Shown here: positions 22,531-35,544 of the stretch, piece by piece
Numbering within the stretch: position 1 is the stretch's first letter
How the letters are laid out: every line of letters starts with the position of its first letter
DNA from: Diatrype stigma
Lineage: Eukaryota > Ascomycota > Sordariomycetes > Xylariales > Diatrypaceae
Assembly (NCBI GenBank): GCA_022225965.2
Contig: JAKJXP020000144.1
Coordinates: forward strand, 28,848 to 92,847
Reading direction: 5' to 3'
Length of the DNA stretch: 64,000 nucleotides
The notes under the pieces: model-generated
Seen by the model: the letters and a program-made list of their open reading frames with translations, nothing else
Databases searched by the model: none
Told to the model about the DNA's origin: nothing
Made by a program: the position numbers and the translations under genes

Positions 22531-24698
22531 AGCCACTTATGTAAGATACGTCTTCTACGCTGAGGCACGTGTAGGAGGATATACTACCTGTAAGATATAC
22601 TCCAGGACGAATGCGCGCGGCGTTGCTGCCGTCAATCCCTACTGAACTAGCAGCTGAACGAGCAGCCTTCCAGAACTGTTCCGTGCATTCTACGACGTAC
22701 GAACGTGTAGGCATCTTCTGCAGCCCCGCAGATCAGGGCTAGCCTTGAGAGGAGAGAGATCGTGTTGGAACTCGGGAGGCAGATAGCCGAGCAACCTTGA
22801 ACCATCATGTCATCGTGCCACTTCGCCGTGTTCTCCCGGGACATCGTGTACCTAAACCGTGTCCCGTGCATGATGTTCGCTTTCGTCATGATATAAACCA
22901 CACATACGGGGGTCACTTCATCCATGTTTTGTAAAGCCGTTTCTAACCTTGTGACAATTGCTCAAACGAAGGGTAAAGCCGATTGACTTACTCTATGATA
23001 ACTTAATGATAACTTTAAAGGAGCAGTTGTAAGCGTCGTCCCCGGCAAGCACAGCTGCTCCGCCGCCTGCATACACCTAGTCTCCAGCGATTTGCACGCA
23101 GATTGGAGTGATCTCCTGGGGCTGGCGTAAACTAGGACATCGAGTGAATGCGCTCCCTCGTTGCGCTACGGCGTAGCTTTCCTACTTGAACTTACTTTTA
23201 GGTAATTTCTGGGCTGGCCAAGGCAAAACACCCCGCTCGCGCGCCGTTTCTGTTATGATGGTCGACTAAAATCGCCGCAAAGCATCCAGGTCATCTTGGT
23301 TCGCTTTCCCCAGTGAAGCCAGAGGATTTAAGTTAGCTAAGAGCGCAGATATGAACGTCACAATATACCCATACCTAAAGCTTGATATATACGTACCTAA
23401 GGTAGCTTGAAACTCCATCTAGGTTTGTTTGTGCGTGACGACGAGGCGGACTTCCCTTATCTATAGCATGCTACCTAATCATATGGATCAGCTACTAGTC
23501 CAGTAACACACACACATATTACATACACGGACTCAGCAGATCAGCAGATCCGAGGGAACTAAAGCAGAAGCATCGCGTCATCGTCGTTGGAGATCCGATC
23601 CAAAGCGCTTCGACCACCTACGAATCTATCTACGGGCTGTATACCTAGGCATGCATCTATCTACTAGGCATGAACGAAGGATGGGCAAGCGGGTGATTAC
23701 GTCGAGACAACATCTGGATTCGGGAGTGGAAAGGGCTACTACGTACGATGGTAGTAAGGACTAATTGCAATTAACCGACCAATCATGCCCAGGTTTCCGG
23801 CCCTTATCTTTCCAGTGGGCTGTTACCTAGACGAAGTTGTCGAATCAGTCCTCGGTAGAGCTGTTCGGCCAAACCCCATCACCCTAGCACCGGCTAAGCC
23901 GCCGAGACCCTGAGAGAGCCCCCGACAACCTTCGCAGAGGCTACGCTGACTTGGGTAGCCTCCACCGAAACACAGCTAGTTGGAAGTCTGGAGTCGACTA
24001 GGACAGTTCACTCTGCACCTATCCTTAGCCTTGCCTTCTTCGCTGTCTACCTAGCAGCCTAGGTAGCATTCAGGGTCTCTACATGCCTACGGGTATGTAA
24101 GGTTGCTTTAAACTGTCCTGACTGTATAGTTTGTGTCGGACATACAAGGGCCAATTCGATTTTGTCTCCTGGGCGAATTCCAAAACTGCGGGATTTGGCC
24201 ATCGCGTTCCCGGGGAAGTGATCCTAAAAGGTAGGTACGTATGTAAGTATGCAAATATTCCAACACTGCTAGGTATCCAGATTACAGCCTACTGGCGACG
24301 GGGTGTACACCATCTGACCATACTATCATGGCTCGTGGCGAACGGCGACGCCTGTTTCTTGAGTTCCTTCTTAAGTGCTTCCATAGCTGCTCGGGAACCT
24401 CGTATGTTTTACTCCCTCGCTCACCGGATGGAAAGACGGTCGGGCCGTGAAGACAGACCCCCTTCCTCGCTATCCTACGATCTCGCTATATCATTGGCGG
24501 CTGCCGCGAACCTGTTGCAGCATGCCCAATATAGTACAGACAGAACAACTGCAACCTTGTCACGAATACTCCCGCAGTGGGACGTGGGATTGCGCTAGCT
24601 GATCTCGATTCTTGGAAGCTCGGTCAAGGGCCCCTAAGGACAATCTGACAATCAACGACGGGGAAGCGACTGACGGGGACGACACGGAGCCAAGAAGC

Positions 24699-24728
24699 AA
24701 GCGTGCGTGCGTGCGTGCGTGTGTGCGT
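24699..24728 (+). repeat. GCGT tetranucleotide repeat
   Basis: A short (GTGC)n run with one interrupted unit, in non-coding DNA. Confidence 0.8.
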
Positions 24729-25728
24729 ATATTATATCCCAGGTACATACGGAGTATATCCACTACTACCTTAATATATGGGGCATCGGAAAGCCCGTTA
24801 TCTCTGTTATCTGCGAAAGTACCAACTAGTAGTCAGCCGCTAAGCTGGAAGAGATAAGTCAGTTTGCCTGCTAGCACGTTTAGAGCAGGGAATGACCAGG
24901 TTTGGTAACAGAATCTCGAATTATTACTGTAGTACTACACTGGAAGTACTGCAAAAAGTATAGCATCCAGCAGCACCTACAGCAGTTATCTACAGCATCG
25001 ACAATTCGTCAACCCATCAACCCTTACTTCGCGGGCAAGTGGTAGGACCGAGTAACTATGCCTACCTACCCACCTAGTTACCCGATCACCAGCTTACTAC
25101 ATGTAGGTAACTAGGCGAGATGTAATCTTGCTCAGCCGCTGCGTCTTCAGTTCCAGCCCAGTCCAACCCACCTTGCCAGCTCCCTGGATTATGCGATGCC
25201 AGGTTTGTTGGAAGGACACAGGAGACGGGGTTCTCTTCTTCGGGAGTATCTAACCCACACAGGCTCACACTCACACGCAACCAGATATTGCAGTACCTAC
25301 CTAGGAGTATACATCTACGGTAACAACATGAGATTGGCGCACGTCAAACTTCAACCGTCCATTCATCACGCGACCTGGATTCTCTCGGTAGACAGGTAGG
25401 CAATACTGAGGTAGGTAGGTAATACTGACACCCTGACGCCAACTTTGCCCGTGAGCCAATGGTGACCACTTCGAACTTTATTGCGCCCATGCCGAGTCCC
25501 TAGGTGCGTGCGTATCTGCGCCTGCGCTGCACCTGCGTTATGGTTATGGCTATAGTTACAGGATAGGGTTATTGGCTACCCAGTGCCAATGTATCGCATC
25601 TGTGGTAGGGTGTGTAGGATTGCAATATGATAGAGGAGGGTAACAGACATGGCATGGCCGTTTCTCATCATCCATCGCCAAACCACCATCGCCAGCCAAA
25701 CACGACGCGCCAAATTATCATTACCTAC

Positions 25729-25800
25729 TACTACATGACCTACTACATGACCTGCTACATGACCTGCTACATAACCTACTACAGAACCTACTACAGAATC
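25729..25800 (+). repeat. 12-bp minisatellite, six units
   Basis: Six 12-bp units based on TACTACATGACC, with point changes rising toward the right end (TGCTACATAACC, TACTACAGAACC, TACTACAGAATC). It lies about 780 bp upstream of the amino acid permease start. Confidence 0.9.
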
Positions 25801-26581
25801 TAGTACCTTTTATCGCCGCACCCACACCAGACTACCTAAGCAGGTACATCTGTGGCTATAGTGCGCTACAATGTCTCGATGTCCCAATGTCGCACCCAAC
25901 CCAGCATCCCTGCCGGCCCCGCCCATCCCCTCCTTCCCTAAACAGCGAAGGCGTCTTGGAGTGTGCAGGCAGCCCGAGCAGGGCCTGGGGGAAGGTTTGC
26001 CCAGGCTGCTCAGATATAGCCTGGGCGATACTTCCTGCCCTCGTACTCCAGGGCGAACCTTACGGCTGCTGCCGCTGGCGACCTGGGAAGGAGCAAGTAG
26101 CGGACATGTAGCTGTCCATGTTACCTCAATCTTGCTCCCTCCATGTGGTACTTCGTGGGCATGGCATGTGGGTTTGGGATCTTCAATTATACTTATACTT
26201 CTACCTTACTTACTTACCACTAGACCCCTGGGCCCTTTCTGGCCTGCCTAGATCCATCTGCTCGTTCCAATCCGACGCTTCCCTCCCTCCTGGGAATTGA
26301 TAAATACTGTCTCTTCCCCATCCAGACAGGCCTCCTCCTCCCCTTCTTGGACCTTTCCATCCCGTTTCACACGCTGCCCTGAGTGCTTCCGACCCATTTG
26401 CGCCCGCTAGGAGCCACAGCCCTAGTTTTCCCCTCGTCGCAAATCCCAGTCGCTGTAGTAGTTGTCGTAGCTGCTGCTGTCTTCTATCATAGAGCTGTCG
26501 CAGTCGTCGTCGTCGCTATCCCTATAAACCCGCAGCCGCAATTCGTGGTCTGGCCGCGGTCGCACATCCATTACCACGACC

Positions 26582-28656
26582 ATGTCTAGCCACGAGTCCA
26601 CCGGCAGCAATGCTGCCAAGGTGGTGGACGAGAAAGACGTTGGCATGCCCGCCTACACGGCCGATACCGTGACTGCTGCCGCCGATCCCTACGATGGCCC
26701 CACGCGGGACGAGCGCTGGGCCACGCGAAACGGCCTGTCTCTGGACTCCTTCAAGCGCCGGCCCGGAGGCGCCAGCGGCCTCGCGGAGCTCGACCGAAGC
26801 ATGAAGCCCCGCCATCTTAACATGATCGCCATCGGAGGTTCCATCGGTGCTGGTTTCTTCGTCGGTTCCGGCAAGGCTTTGGCCACCGGTGTAAGTTAAC
26901 CTAGCCATGTGCTCTATAGTCGGTCGAGCGATCGATCGCCTCCTCGTATCGCATCTGCTTGTCTGTCGTAGCTAACACTGCAATCGTGTAGGGCCCTGCT
27001 TCTCTTCTGATTGACTTCATCATCATTGGTATAATGATGTTCAACGTCGGTACGTTTCTTTCCGCTGCTCTGCTGTGTTTCCCCACCCCCTCGGGTGCAT
27101 ACCTCACGCCCTGTCGATGACAGAAGGCCTTGCGCTGACCAACACGTGGCTTATAGTCTACGCTCTTGGTGAACTCGCTGTTATGTATCCCGTGTCAGGT
27201 GGTTTCTACACCTATGCTACTCGCTTCATCGATCCCTCATGGGGCTTTGCTATGGGTTGGAATTATGTCTTTCAATGGGCCATCGTCGTTCCACTAGAAC
27301 TCACTGTCGTCGCCATCGCCATCACCTATTGGAATGACCAGGTCAGCCAAGGTGTCTGGATTACCGTGTTCCTTGTTATTATCCTGATTATCAACCTCTT
27401 CGGCGCGCTCGGCTATGCCGAAGAAGAGTTCTGGTCTTCCTGTTTGAAGCTCAGCGCGACAATCATCTTCATCATCATCTCCTTCATCTGCGTGCTGGGT
27501 GGCGGTCCAGAGGACGGCAAGTACAGCGAGTACTGGGGGAGTCGGTTGTGGGATAACCCTGGCCCTTGGGCTAATGGTTTCCGTGGTTTCTGCTCCGTCT
27601 TCGTCACCGCTGCCTTCTCTTTCAGTGGAACGGAACTGGTCGGCCTTGCTGCTGCTGAAGCCAAGAACCCCGTCAAGGCGCTTCCAAGCGCTATCAAGCA
27701 GGTCTTCTGGCGTATCACACTGTAAGTCCAACCATCCTCAGTGTATAGGAAGTCGCAGTGACAACTAACATGGCATTGTTAGCTTTTACATTGTCGGCCT
27801 GTTGTTCATCGGCCTTCTGATCCCGTCCGATGACACATCTCTGACCAGCCCCATCTCCAACGACCCGAGCACGTCTCCCTTCGTCTTGGTTGGAAAATAT
27901 GCTGGTCTTCAAGGCTTCGACCATTTCATGAACTTCATCATTCTGGTTTCGGTTGTGTCGATTGGCGTGTCTGGAGTGTACGGTGGAAGCCGTACCCTCA
28001 CTGCTCTCGCACAGCAAGGATACGCCCCCAAGGTCTTCACGTACATCGACCGCAGTGGCCGGCCTCTCGCGTCTGTCGGCTTCTGTCTCGCCTGGGGCTT
28101 GCTTGCCTACATCAACCTGAATGAGACGGGCGGTACCATCTTCAGCTGGCTTATCTCGCTCTCTGGTCTCGCCGCGCTTTTCACCTGGGGATCCATCTGC
28201 TATTCTCACATCCGGTTCCGTTCCGCTTGGGCCCACCACGGACACACCCTCGATGAAATCCCTTTTAAAGCTATCGGCGGTGTATATGGATCGTGGCTCG
28301 GTCTCATCTTGGTCGTTTTGGTCCTCATTGCTCAGGTAAGAAGAAGAACTCGGCGCATATGCACTGAATGGGCGACTAGTTTGCTAACTTTGAAATAGTT
28401 CTATGTCGCCATTTGCCCGGCCGGCGAACCTGGATTCGGTGATGTCGCGGGCTTCTTCGAGGCCTATCTCGCATTCCCCGTCGTCATTCTTTTCTGGGTC
28501 GTTGGATACTTCTGGAAACGAGAGGGTTGGCTAAAGTTGGACCAGATTGACGTGGATACGGGACGACGTGAGCTTGACTGGGAGGAGATCAATGCCTACC
28601 GTGCCATGATCGCTCGTGCGCCATGGTGGAAGAAGGTCCTCCACCAACTGTACTAA
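26582..28656 (+). CDS. Amino acid permease, fungal AAP/YAT family
   Basis: Five exons, 26582-26890, 26992-27049, 27157-27721, 27783-28335 and 28399-28656, give 580 residues, the usual length for this family. All junctions are GT-AG and frame-consistent; the third exon start was set by the family motif (MMFNV joined to VYALGELAVMYP). After a hydrophilic N-terminus the first membrane helix shows the signature RHLNMIAIGGSIGAGFFVGS. About twelve hydrophobic segments follow, and the cytosolic tail ends AMIARAPWWKKVLHQLY. Family role: proton-coupled uptake of amino acids at the plasma membrane; substrate range cannot be read from sequence. Its 3' end faces the 3' end of the OPT transporter, so the two nitrogen-uptake genes are convergent and 2.2 kb apart. 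Confidence 0.95.
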
Positions 28657-30870
28657 GAAAGAAGTCGACGCAATATGGCGAGCGTCGCACGGTTCTGTGA
28701 CACCATCACGAGAAGTACGATCGGTCAGATGCACTCACTTAAAGCGCTAAGCGAGAGAGGTCATTGGATATGCGCTCTACTTTACACCTTGTTTGTTTGA
28801 CTCCGCTGCATAAGATACCACCATGACCGGGCTGCATCGAATACGACGCTTGATGGCTTGTTAGATGAAACGTCGAGAGGGGGAGACAAAAATGCATAGA
28901 TTACTCTACATGTTTAAGTAGTATGCTGCACTGTAAACATCAATTCACCAGAACAGGTCCCGCTTATGATGTGACTAGACTTGACATGCGTGCGCCCTTC
29001 GTGTGGGAACCAGAATGGCGTCTTAGCAGCTAGTTAGCGGCGTAGCGCACGTTGCGCCGCAGGGCGAGATCGAAAGAGGAATGCAGCCAAGGTAATTGAT
29101 GTTGATCTCAGAAGGCAACCCAGTGCTGAGGCTGAAGGCCGCCGTCGTATCGGATCTGGGGTTAGACCTTATTACGTTTGTCGACATGATAATTCGTTCG
29201 GAGTAGCTAAAGCCAAGGGACCGGTGATTTCGACGTTGGCTTTTGTATACGATCATACTCGAGGTCAACTATTACTTGGGTAGACATAGCCAGCCTTAAT
29301 CTTCCTATCCCTACTGGAGAAAACACCGAGCGGATATCGCTGGCTTAGGCAAGAAGAACGACGTGGGAACTCAGACAAGACAAGGCAAAGGGAGGTTGAT
29401 GTCGTCGGCATAGCTAAGCCGACATCCTGTGTTGTGTGTTATCTAGAAATATTTTCTCGGCGATGTAACCACGGGAGTAGAATAAAAAGCAAAAAGACTA
29501 ATCAGAGGGTTTCGTGTGAGATCGTAGAGGTGAAAAGGGGAGCCGGGCGCCGGGGTTTGAATCTAGGAATTGAAGCCGGCATGGCATGGCATGGCATGGC
29601 ATGCAACCGCTTCTTTCACCATAGCGTCTTCAGGGACCACCGTCGTCGATGCTGTTGATACTAGTACAAGTGAACGACCATCTACCGTGAGCGGCGATCT
29701 TGGCCACCCGGCTGGGTAACTTTTGCATGAGAGCCTGTCTTCGGGCGGCGGCGTCGTGACCTGACTGACACTATAGTAGGTAGACCTCTAACTACGATGC
29801 AGCTCTCTGCACCGTGGCTCGAAAAAAGCCAGATAGCGTCGGTTGCCGAGCAAGTATTTCGTCCGTCTCGTCTGGCTTGTCGAGGGCCCACGGGTTGATA
29901 TCTAGCAATCATGGATTCCCGTGGTGTATGTAGACGGAGTAGAGATCTGGCCTCCCTCCACATGTATGTCACTAGCCACGAGCCAGCTCTCCGACGCCTA
30001 TTGGCTAAGCTGGCAGGATATAGAAGGCCCCTGAAGCTGTCTTGTCTGTCTACGAGGGGAGGGATCCTTGATTCGACCTCAGCCGTCGTCGAAGGTGGCC
30101 CTCTTCGGGCGCAATCTCTCATGCCCGAGCCACACCTGCCAGATAGAGGGGTCGCTTTAGACCTATTTTTTTCCCCGGTTTGGATTTGGATGCCGCAGAA
30201 ACTATGCTCGTAGTAGGGACCTGAGTAGATGAGATGTGTTGGACATCTAGCTAGTGCGATGGGAAAAGCCCCCCCTTCTCCCCCCCTGTGAAAACAGTAA
30301 GATATTACGCCTGCACAGCAAAGACGGTTGACATGTACGGCTTTGAGCCATTACGAAGTGACGGCTATTTGAGCATTCTTGCCTCGACGGACAAGGCATG
30401 TCATTGGGTGAGGCCAAAGGAAACCAAAGGTGTTAGGGGGTTGAAAGATGGAGTGGGAGCACTACATACTCAGGTGATGATGAATGGAATAAACACCACA
30501 TCTGTCCCGTGGGGTTGATTGAGACCGATCTAGGTCTGCTTATCAGGGGTATTAGGTGACTCACGCCCTTGGTCGCAAGGAATCATGTCCCGATGGCCAA
30601 AGATTGACGAGAAAAACCTAGTTAATTAGTCACTTATAGTAGGACTCATTGACACATATCTGGACAGCAGTTCAAAGTCTGTCCGAAGATGGACACTTTA
30701 TACTCGTGAAATATCGCTATATACGCAGGCTACCTTAGCCCAAGAGTGTAATTGGTATACGCTCGAATGTGTTTTTTACATATTGATCATGTCATTATTT
30801 GATTATCATATCGCACATAAAGCCACCACACCGGGTAGCCCTTGGTGAAAATGCCGGCGCGGACACCGAC
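28657..30870. other. Intergenic between convergent transporter genes
   Basis: Holds the 3' ends of both transporters. No gene is supported. A CATGG pentamer run (about five units) sits at 29578-29604. ORFs of 146 and 100 codons on opposite strands near 29.7-30.2 kb overlap each other and show no protein-like features. Confidence 0.6.
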
Positions 30871-33800
30871 TCAATGGAACTGTCCAATCCGTGGCCCGAA
30901 GTATTCACCATCGGACACAGTAGCCAGCACACACGGGTCTTTACCCTCACAGCCTGCTTCGACGATGTTGTTGCCCCACCAGTTCAACTCGACCTCGGGG
31001 AGTTGGAGGCAAAAGAAGATGAGAATGGCTGCAATAGCAATGGCACTGCTGAAGGAGGCCGAGAGTACGAAGTTGTACTTCGACCAGAAGCTGAGGTAGT
31101 GCCTCTTGAGATAAACCCAAGAGTACCAGCCGATTGGTACAGCTGGCCATATGTAGGATATATTGTAAGGACACCACTGCGCGAGATTTAGGTTAGCTTT
31201 GTGAATCAGCATATATGCAGTTAGTTGTACGTACCATGACAGCACCGTAGAACAGGGCTACCGGGTGTATTTGACGCATCCAAGTTCTTTTGGATCTCTT
31301 GCTGATATAGTAGAAGATGATCGGAACCACGAAGCCGATCGGGAAACCGGCTAGAAGCCAGGTATACATGCCGCCCGAGCCAAAAACCCTAACAGGTCCA
31401 ATGGTGCCCCAGAGGACAGAGGCTGTGAAGAACGTGTTGATGTGGGGGCAAGTGAACCGGTAGGGAGCGTCGGCAGTACAAACTTCGGGGATTTTGGTCA
31501 TCTGGAAGTTGAGGACCCCAATGCAGATAAAGGTAGAAAGCACTGTCCCGATCATTTGAGCCGCAAACGTCTGTCGTGGGGGGATTTTCGCGTAATGTGC
31601 CAGTTTCAGATCGTTCGAGAACCAAATAGCATGTGCGCAAGTGACGTAGCCGAAACACTTGAAGAAATTCATAGCCAGGGCATTGCCATTCACCCAAGTA
31701 CCGCCGACAAACTCAATCAGGGCGTTGAGAGTGACCTCGATACCAGTCATGGCCTTGATGATGCCGACTGGAACTAAGAAGACAGCACAAAGGATAAGGC
31801 CAAGGAATACCACACTGACCGTGGTATTCGTCTCCCAAGCGGTCACGCCGATGCAGCCCATTGCCACAGCAACCCCTATGACCACGAGATACCACCAATC
31901 AGGAGCATCGGCGTACCTCGACATTAGTTGGTTGTGGATGTCGTCGTATCCAGCTTCTGTCTTCTTACTCGTTCGGCGGAGACTATTGAAGAGGTTGCGA
32001 AAGCCCATCGCAATTTCGTGTCGGTGGTACAAGTATGCATAGGACTACGGGGTTGATTAGCTGATGTGTAACAAGAAAGCGTGGCATAGCCGATCCATGT
32101 ATTCAAGATCGAACGCAGCAGCCTTCTGAAGCAAGGTTGCAGTTGCTGGGTGCACACTATCTGAGATTGGGCATGGCAATGTAAGGTGGACTCACGATAG
32201 TAGCTGAATAGATTGCGAAGAAGAACAAGTACACAACTAAGTTCCCGCTAGATAGGAAAGGGAAGGAGTAGGCCTGGTATTCTGTAGCACTGAAAAGACC
32301 TTCCGAGTCAACCGTGCGAGAAACATTGTAGAGGGCACCCTTGTTGTCGTAGACCCTGTTCGAGTTTATAGGGAGATAGCCAGTATAGTTGGCATTCGTG
32401 TACCAAAGGACGGCGATGACAATACATGATATGCATGCCCCGATGAACTTATTGAAAGTCTGTCATGCGTTAGTAAGACGATTTTCGATCTTGGTCCTGC
32501 GCCTAACGTCATTGTACCCGACGTTGAAGTACTACATCTTTGAAAAGGGGGGCTTGGTAGGACATCGACGAGATGTCGAGTGAATCGTTTCTACTAGAAT
32601 AGGGATTGACTCAGGAAAATCGGCTTAGCACATACTGTAATAATATTAGCTTCATTCAACCTAGTTGCGCAAGCAACTTTCGTAAGATACTGCATCCTAC
32701 TAACCTGAGAAAAAGGGGACCACTAGAGGATCAGTGGCATCGAAGAGCATAGTATTCCAGTCCCATGTGGGCCACGGGTTGATACCCAGGCCATTGTTGA
32801 ACCCTGTGATAGTACTGCAGCTTGAGTCAGTAAGAAGCCCGTGGTTTATGACAGTGAGCTTCGATCATGAAGCCATCTGAGCTGTGTTTCGTATGTTGAC
32901 TAGGATCGTATTGCGTTGTCCTGGCTAGTGATAAAGGGGTAGGGCCCTAGTCTCCTGCTTACCTAAGGTTCAGATTGTTGGGAGCAATCCAGCTCATCCA
33001 GCTGAACATGCTCAAAGCCGTGAAGATATACTGGGGAAACCAGAAGTATACAAACATGCCGACGAAGGCGATGGCAAAGAATCTGAGTTGGGATATCTTG
33101 AAGACGCTGCCCCAAGGACTCTGAACGGGCGTATTTCTGTCAGAGTGGAAAGTGCTGTTTAGGGCCACTGTGACCAAGCTTGCTGGCCATATACAGTACG
33201 ACGGGTAAACGATGAATCGCCTCGCGAGGCCAGCTAGACCGTACCCGATGAAATTGGTGGCAAGGGATATGAGTATCTGGTACAAGAATTGACCAGCATA
33301 GTGTTGGTTGAAATAGAAACTCAAGTACTGAACCCATATGATGTTGTTGGTATATGGCGTATTCCAAGCGACGTTGGCTAGGATTGTGACTGGTTATATG
33401 TCAGCATATGGTGACTAGAAGCCGGGAGCCTGCCTCATCTTGTTTTATGCCCCTGATGCCAACTCAGACGTATCTTGAAAACGGCTGAGAAAGGGAAGAT
33501 TCCCCGGGCGCTCGAAGAGCATAACCATGATTCTCGCCCTGGGGAAAAGGGGTATATCCACTCACCAAGCATCTGTTCCTTCCGTGAAAATGGCCCCGGG
33601 TTCAGACTATGCCGGACGCCCCAGAGGGTGAACCCGACATCGGGTAAGAATTTCTCGCAGGCCTTGCCGAAAGGGTAGGCAAGCAGCTGCGCCACGTTGG
33701 CTTGAACGGTGATGGCGGGCTGACGTATCGAGAAGAGCTGGTTGATAAAGGCGAGGATCACAACAAACCATATGCCGATGGCCCAAGCTCGAATGGTGCC

Positions 33801-34372
33801 ACACGGTGTACTCTCATCGTCATGGTTATCAACCACAGCACGCACCTCGGCGTACGGACTGTTTACCGTGATCAAGGCCGCCTCTAGCTTCATTTCCTCG
33901 ATGAGGACGGCATACTGCTCTGGGTTCTCGGCGATATCATCGTTGCCTTTCAAAGTGGACGGTTAGAGTTGCCGCCTCTCGACAGGCTAGCTGTCAGTAA
34001 GCAGGAGAGTGGTGAACTCACCGAGAAACGCTTTTATCCGGTCGATGATACTGAGCGGAAAGTTGGGGTCATGCTCATGAATGGTGAGCACTTTTTGCAT
34101 CAGTGGCCGGATATCATCCAGTGTCCACTTGACAGCCAGTTCATGCGCTTCCACCAAATCATCCTCGGTCACGTTGAGATCCCTATAATAGGCGAATGTC
34201 AACATTCTAGGCCTCATGCACGCGACAGGGGCATCTTCAGCACATACGACTCGACCTGCGCACTCAGGGAAACTTCAATCTCACTGTTCGGAGAATACTC
34301 CGACATGGGAGCTGACTTCTCATCGACAGGGTCGGACGCCACCGGTTCTTCTGCCTGGATGGGCAACGACAT
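30871..34372 (-). CDS. OPT-family oligopeptide transporter, one exon junction out of frame
   Basis: Exons, in transcription order: 34248-34372, 34022-34182, 33566-33946, 32963-33389, 32705-32814, 32196-32459, 31235-32044 and 30871-31176, about 860 residues. The OPT signature is clear: SPYAEVRAVVDNHDDESTP before the first helix, then QPAITVQANVAQLLAYPFGK, INPWPTWDWN, GYLPINSN and SNDLKLAHYAKIPPRQTFAAQ. Known role: proton-coupled uptake of small peptides (or glutathione/metal conjugates) at the plasma membrane. All junctions keep frame except the one between 32705 and 32459: the donor GTTAGT leaves phase 1 while the next exon needs phase 0, although the protein alignment across the gap (PFFS then TFNKFIG) looks complete. 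Either a micro-exon, a non-standard splice, or a one-base lesion is there. Start chosen as the first ATG; other starts are possible. Confidence 0.88.
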
Positions 34373-35332
34373 GGCGACAACCTGCCCCCTGGGCAGTGCC
34401 CGTAACAAGTAGCTATAGCCTGCCGAGACGGAAGATGGTACGTTGCGCCTTGTCGTGGATGAGAGAGAGCAAGCAACACCGTCTTGGGACCGTGGGGCGA
34501 TGATGTGAAGACGGGGTTCTCTAGCTGGATATCAGGTTTGCCAGCGCCAGGAAAACGGGAGACCGTGCGTTATCGCAGCTCCACTCTGCACAACAGCGCC
34601 AGTGGCATCGCCCTTCCGAATGGTGGCAACAGACGACCGTGGCTGTAGAATCCTCGGCAGGCGGGCTCAGGAACGTTCAGTTGCGGACTTAGACAATGTC
34701 TGACAATAGCGAGTGGCCGTAGGTGAGCATTAATATCTTGACAGGAGACCCGCCTTGCTCGTGGTTGAAATGAACGTTGCCGACTTTCCCGGTAGTTAGA
34801 ATTTAAAAAAGGGCCAAGGAACGGCGGCGGCAGCGGCAGTGGCAGCAGCAGCAGCAGCAGAACCAGTAGCAACAGCAAACAGTGGTTAGTTGTCCGGAGT
34901 TCAGAATCCAGAATCCAGAATCCAGAAATCCGAATCCAGATAGCCAGGTAGCTCGTAATTCGTAACGGGTCGTTATTGGAGGCGGCAGTCTCTAGTTCCC
35001 GGGATCCAGAGGGCCTCGTGAGAAAGTCGCAGGGGATTGATTGATGGCCGGAAGGCGTGTATATGTATGTAGGCCTGGCCTGGATGGCGTAGCGTGTTGC
35101 AGACGGCCTGGCGCTGGGCTGCGCAGCCGTGTTCCGAGATTCAACGACACGACTTAGCCTTAGTTGGTGCACTGGTACCAGCTGTATGCAAAAGCCGCCC
35201 AGGGTCGAGGGATTGGTTTGGCCAATGGCGAAGAACCGGATCTGACTTGCTCGGCTTTTCTTGGCATCAATCAGCGTGCCCAGCGTGCCGCGAGATGGGA
35301 TGGAGGTATGGCGTATGGCATGTCCTGGTCTG

Positions 35333-35372
35333 GTGAGGTGGTAAGGTGGTAGGTGGTAGGTGGTAGGTGGTA
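35333..35372 (+). repeat. GGTGGTA heptamer repeat
   Basis: About five units of GGTGGTA or GGTAGGTGGTA, non-coding. Confidence 0.8.
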
Positions 35373-35512
35373 CTATCATGGATGTATGAATTCTGGTTAT
35401 GTACGTGTGAAGGGAGTTGGGAAAATTTCTTGGCACGGGCGAGTCGGACAGTGTCAGAGTGTGCCTGGTTGGACGATATCAACTGTATGTATATCTCGGT
35501 CTAGGCACCACG

Positions 35513-35544
35513 TCTGCCAGTCTGCCAGTCTGCCAGTCTGCCAG
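35513..35544 (+). repeat. 8-bp tandem repeat (TCTGCCAG)4
   Basis: Four perfect tandem copies of TCTGCCAG in non-coding DNA. Confidence 0.92.

Larger units (their letters stand above)
21230..26581. other. Gene-poor 5.3 kb spacer with simple repeats
   Basis: No gene could be supported on either strand; the ORFs present are short or start without ATG. The DNA carries several unrelated tandem repeats listed separately, plus many TACCTA/TAGGTA motifs. The last 700 bp before 26582 is pyrimidine-rich and is likely promoter and leader of the amino acid permease. Confidence 0.6.

Noticed and set aside
24131..24598. 155-codon plus-strand ORF
   Set aside because: Starts at TTG, part of it is a translated GTAGGTACGTATG-type simple repeat, no domain seen.
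30871..34372. Reading the OPT locus as a pseudogene
   Set aside because: Only one junction fails, no internal stop occurs in any exon, and a micro-exon or unusual splice could explain it, so it is kept as a gene with the problem flagged.
34570..35436. 288-codon minus-strand ORF
   Set aside because: Low-complexity Pro/His/Tyr and Leu runs from simple repeats, no convincing start, no family pattern.
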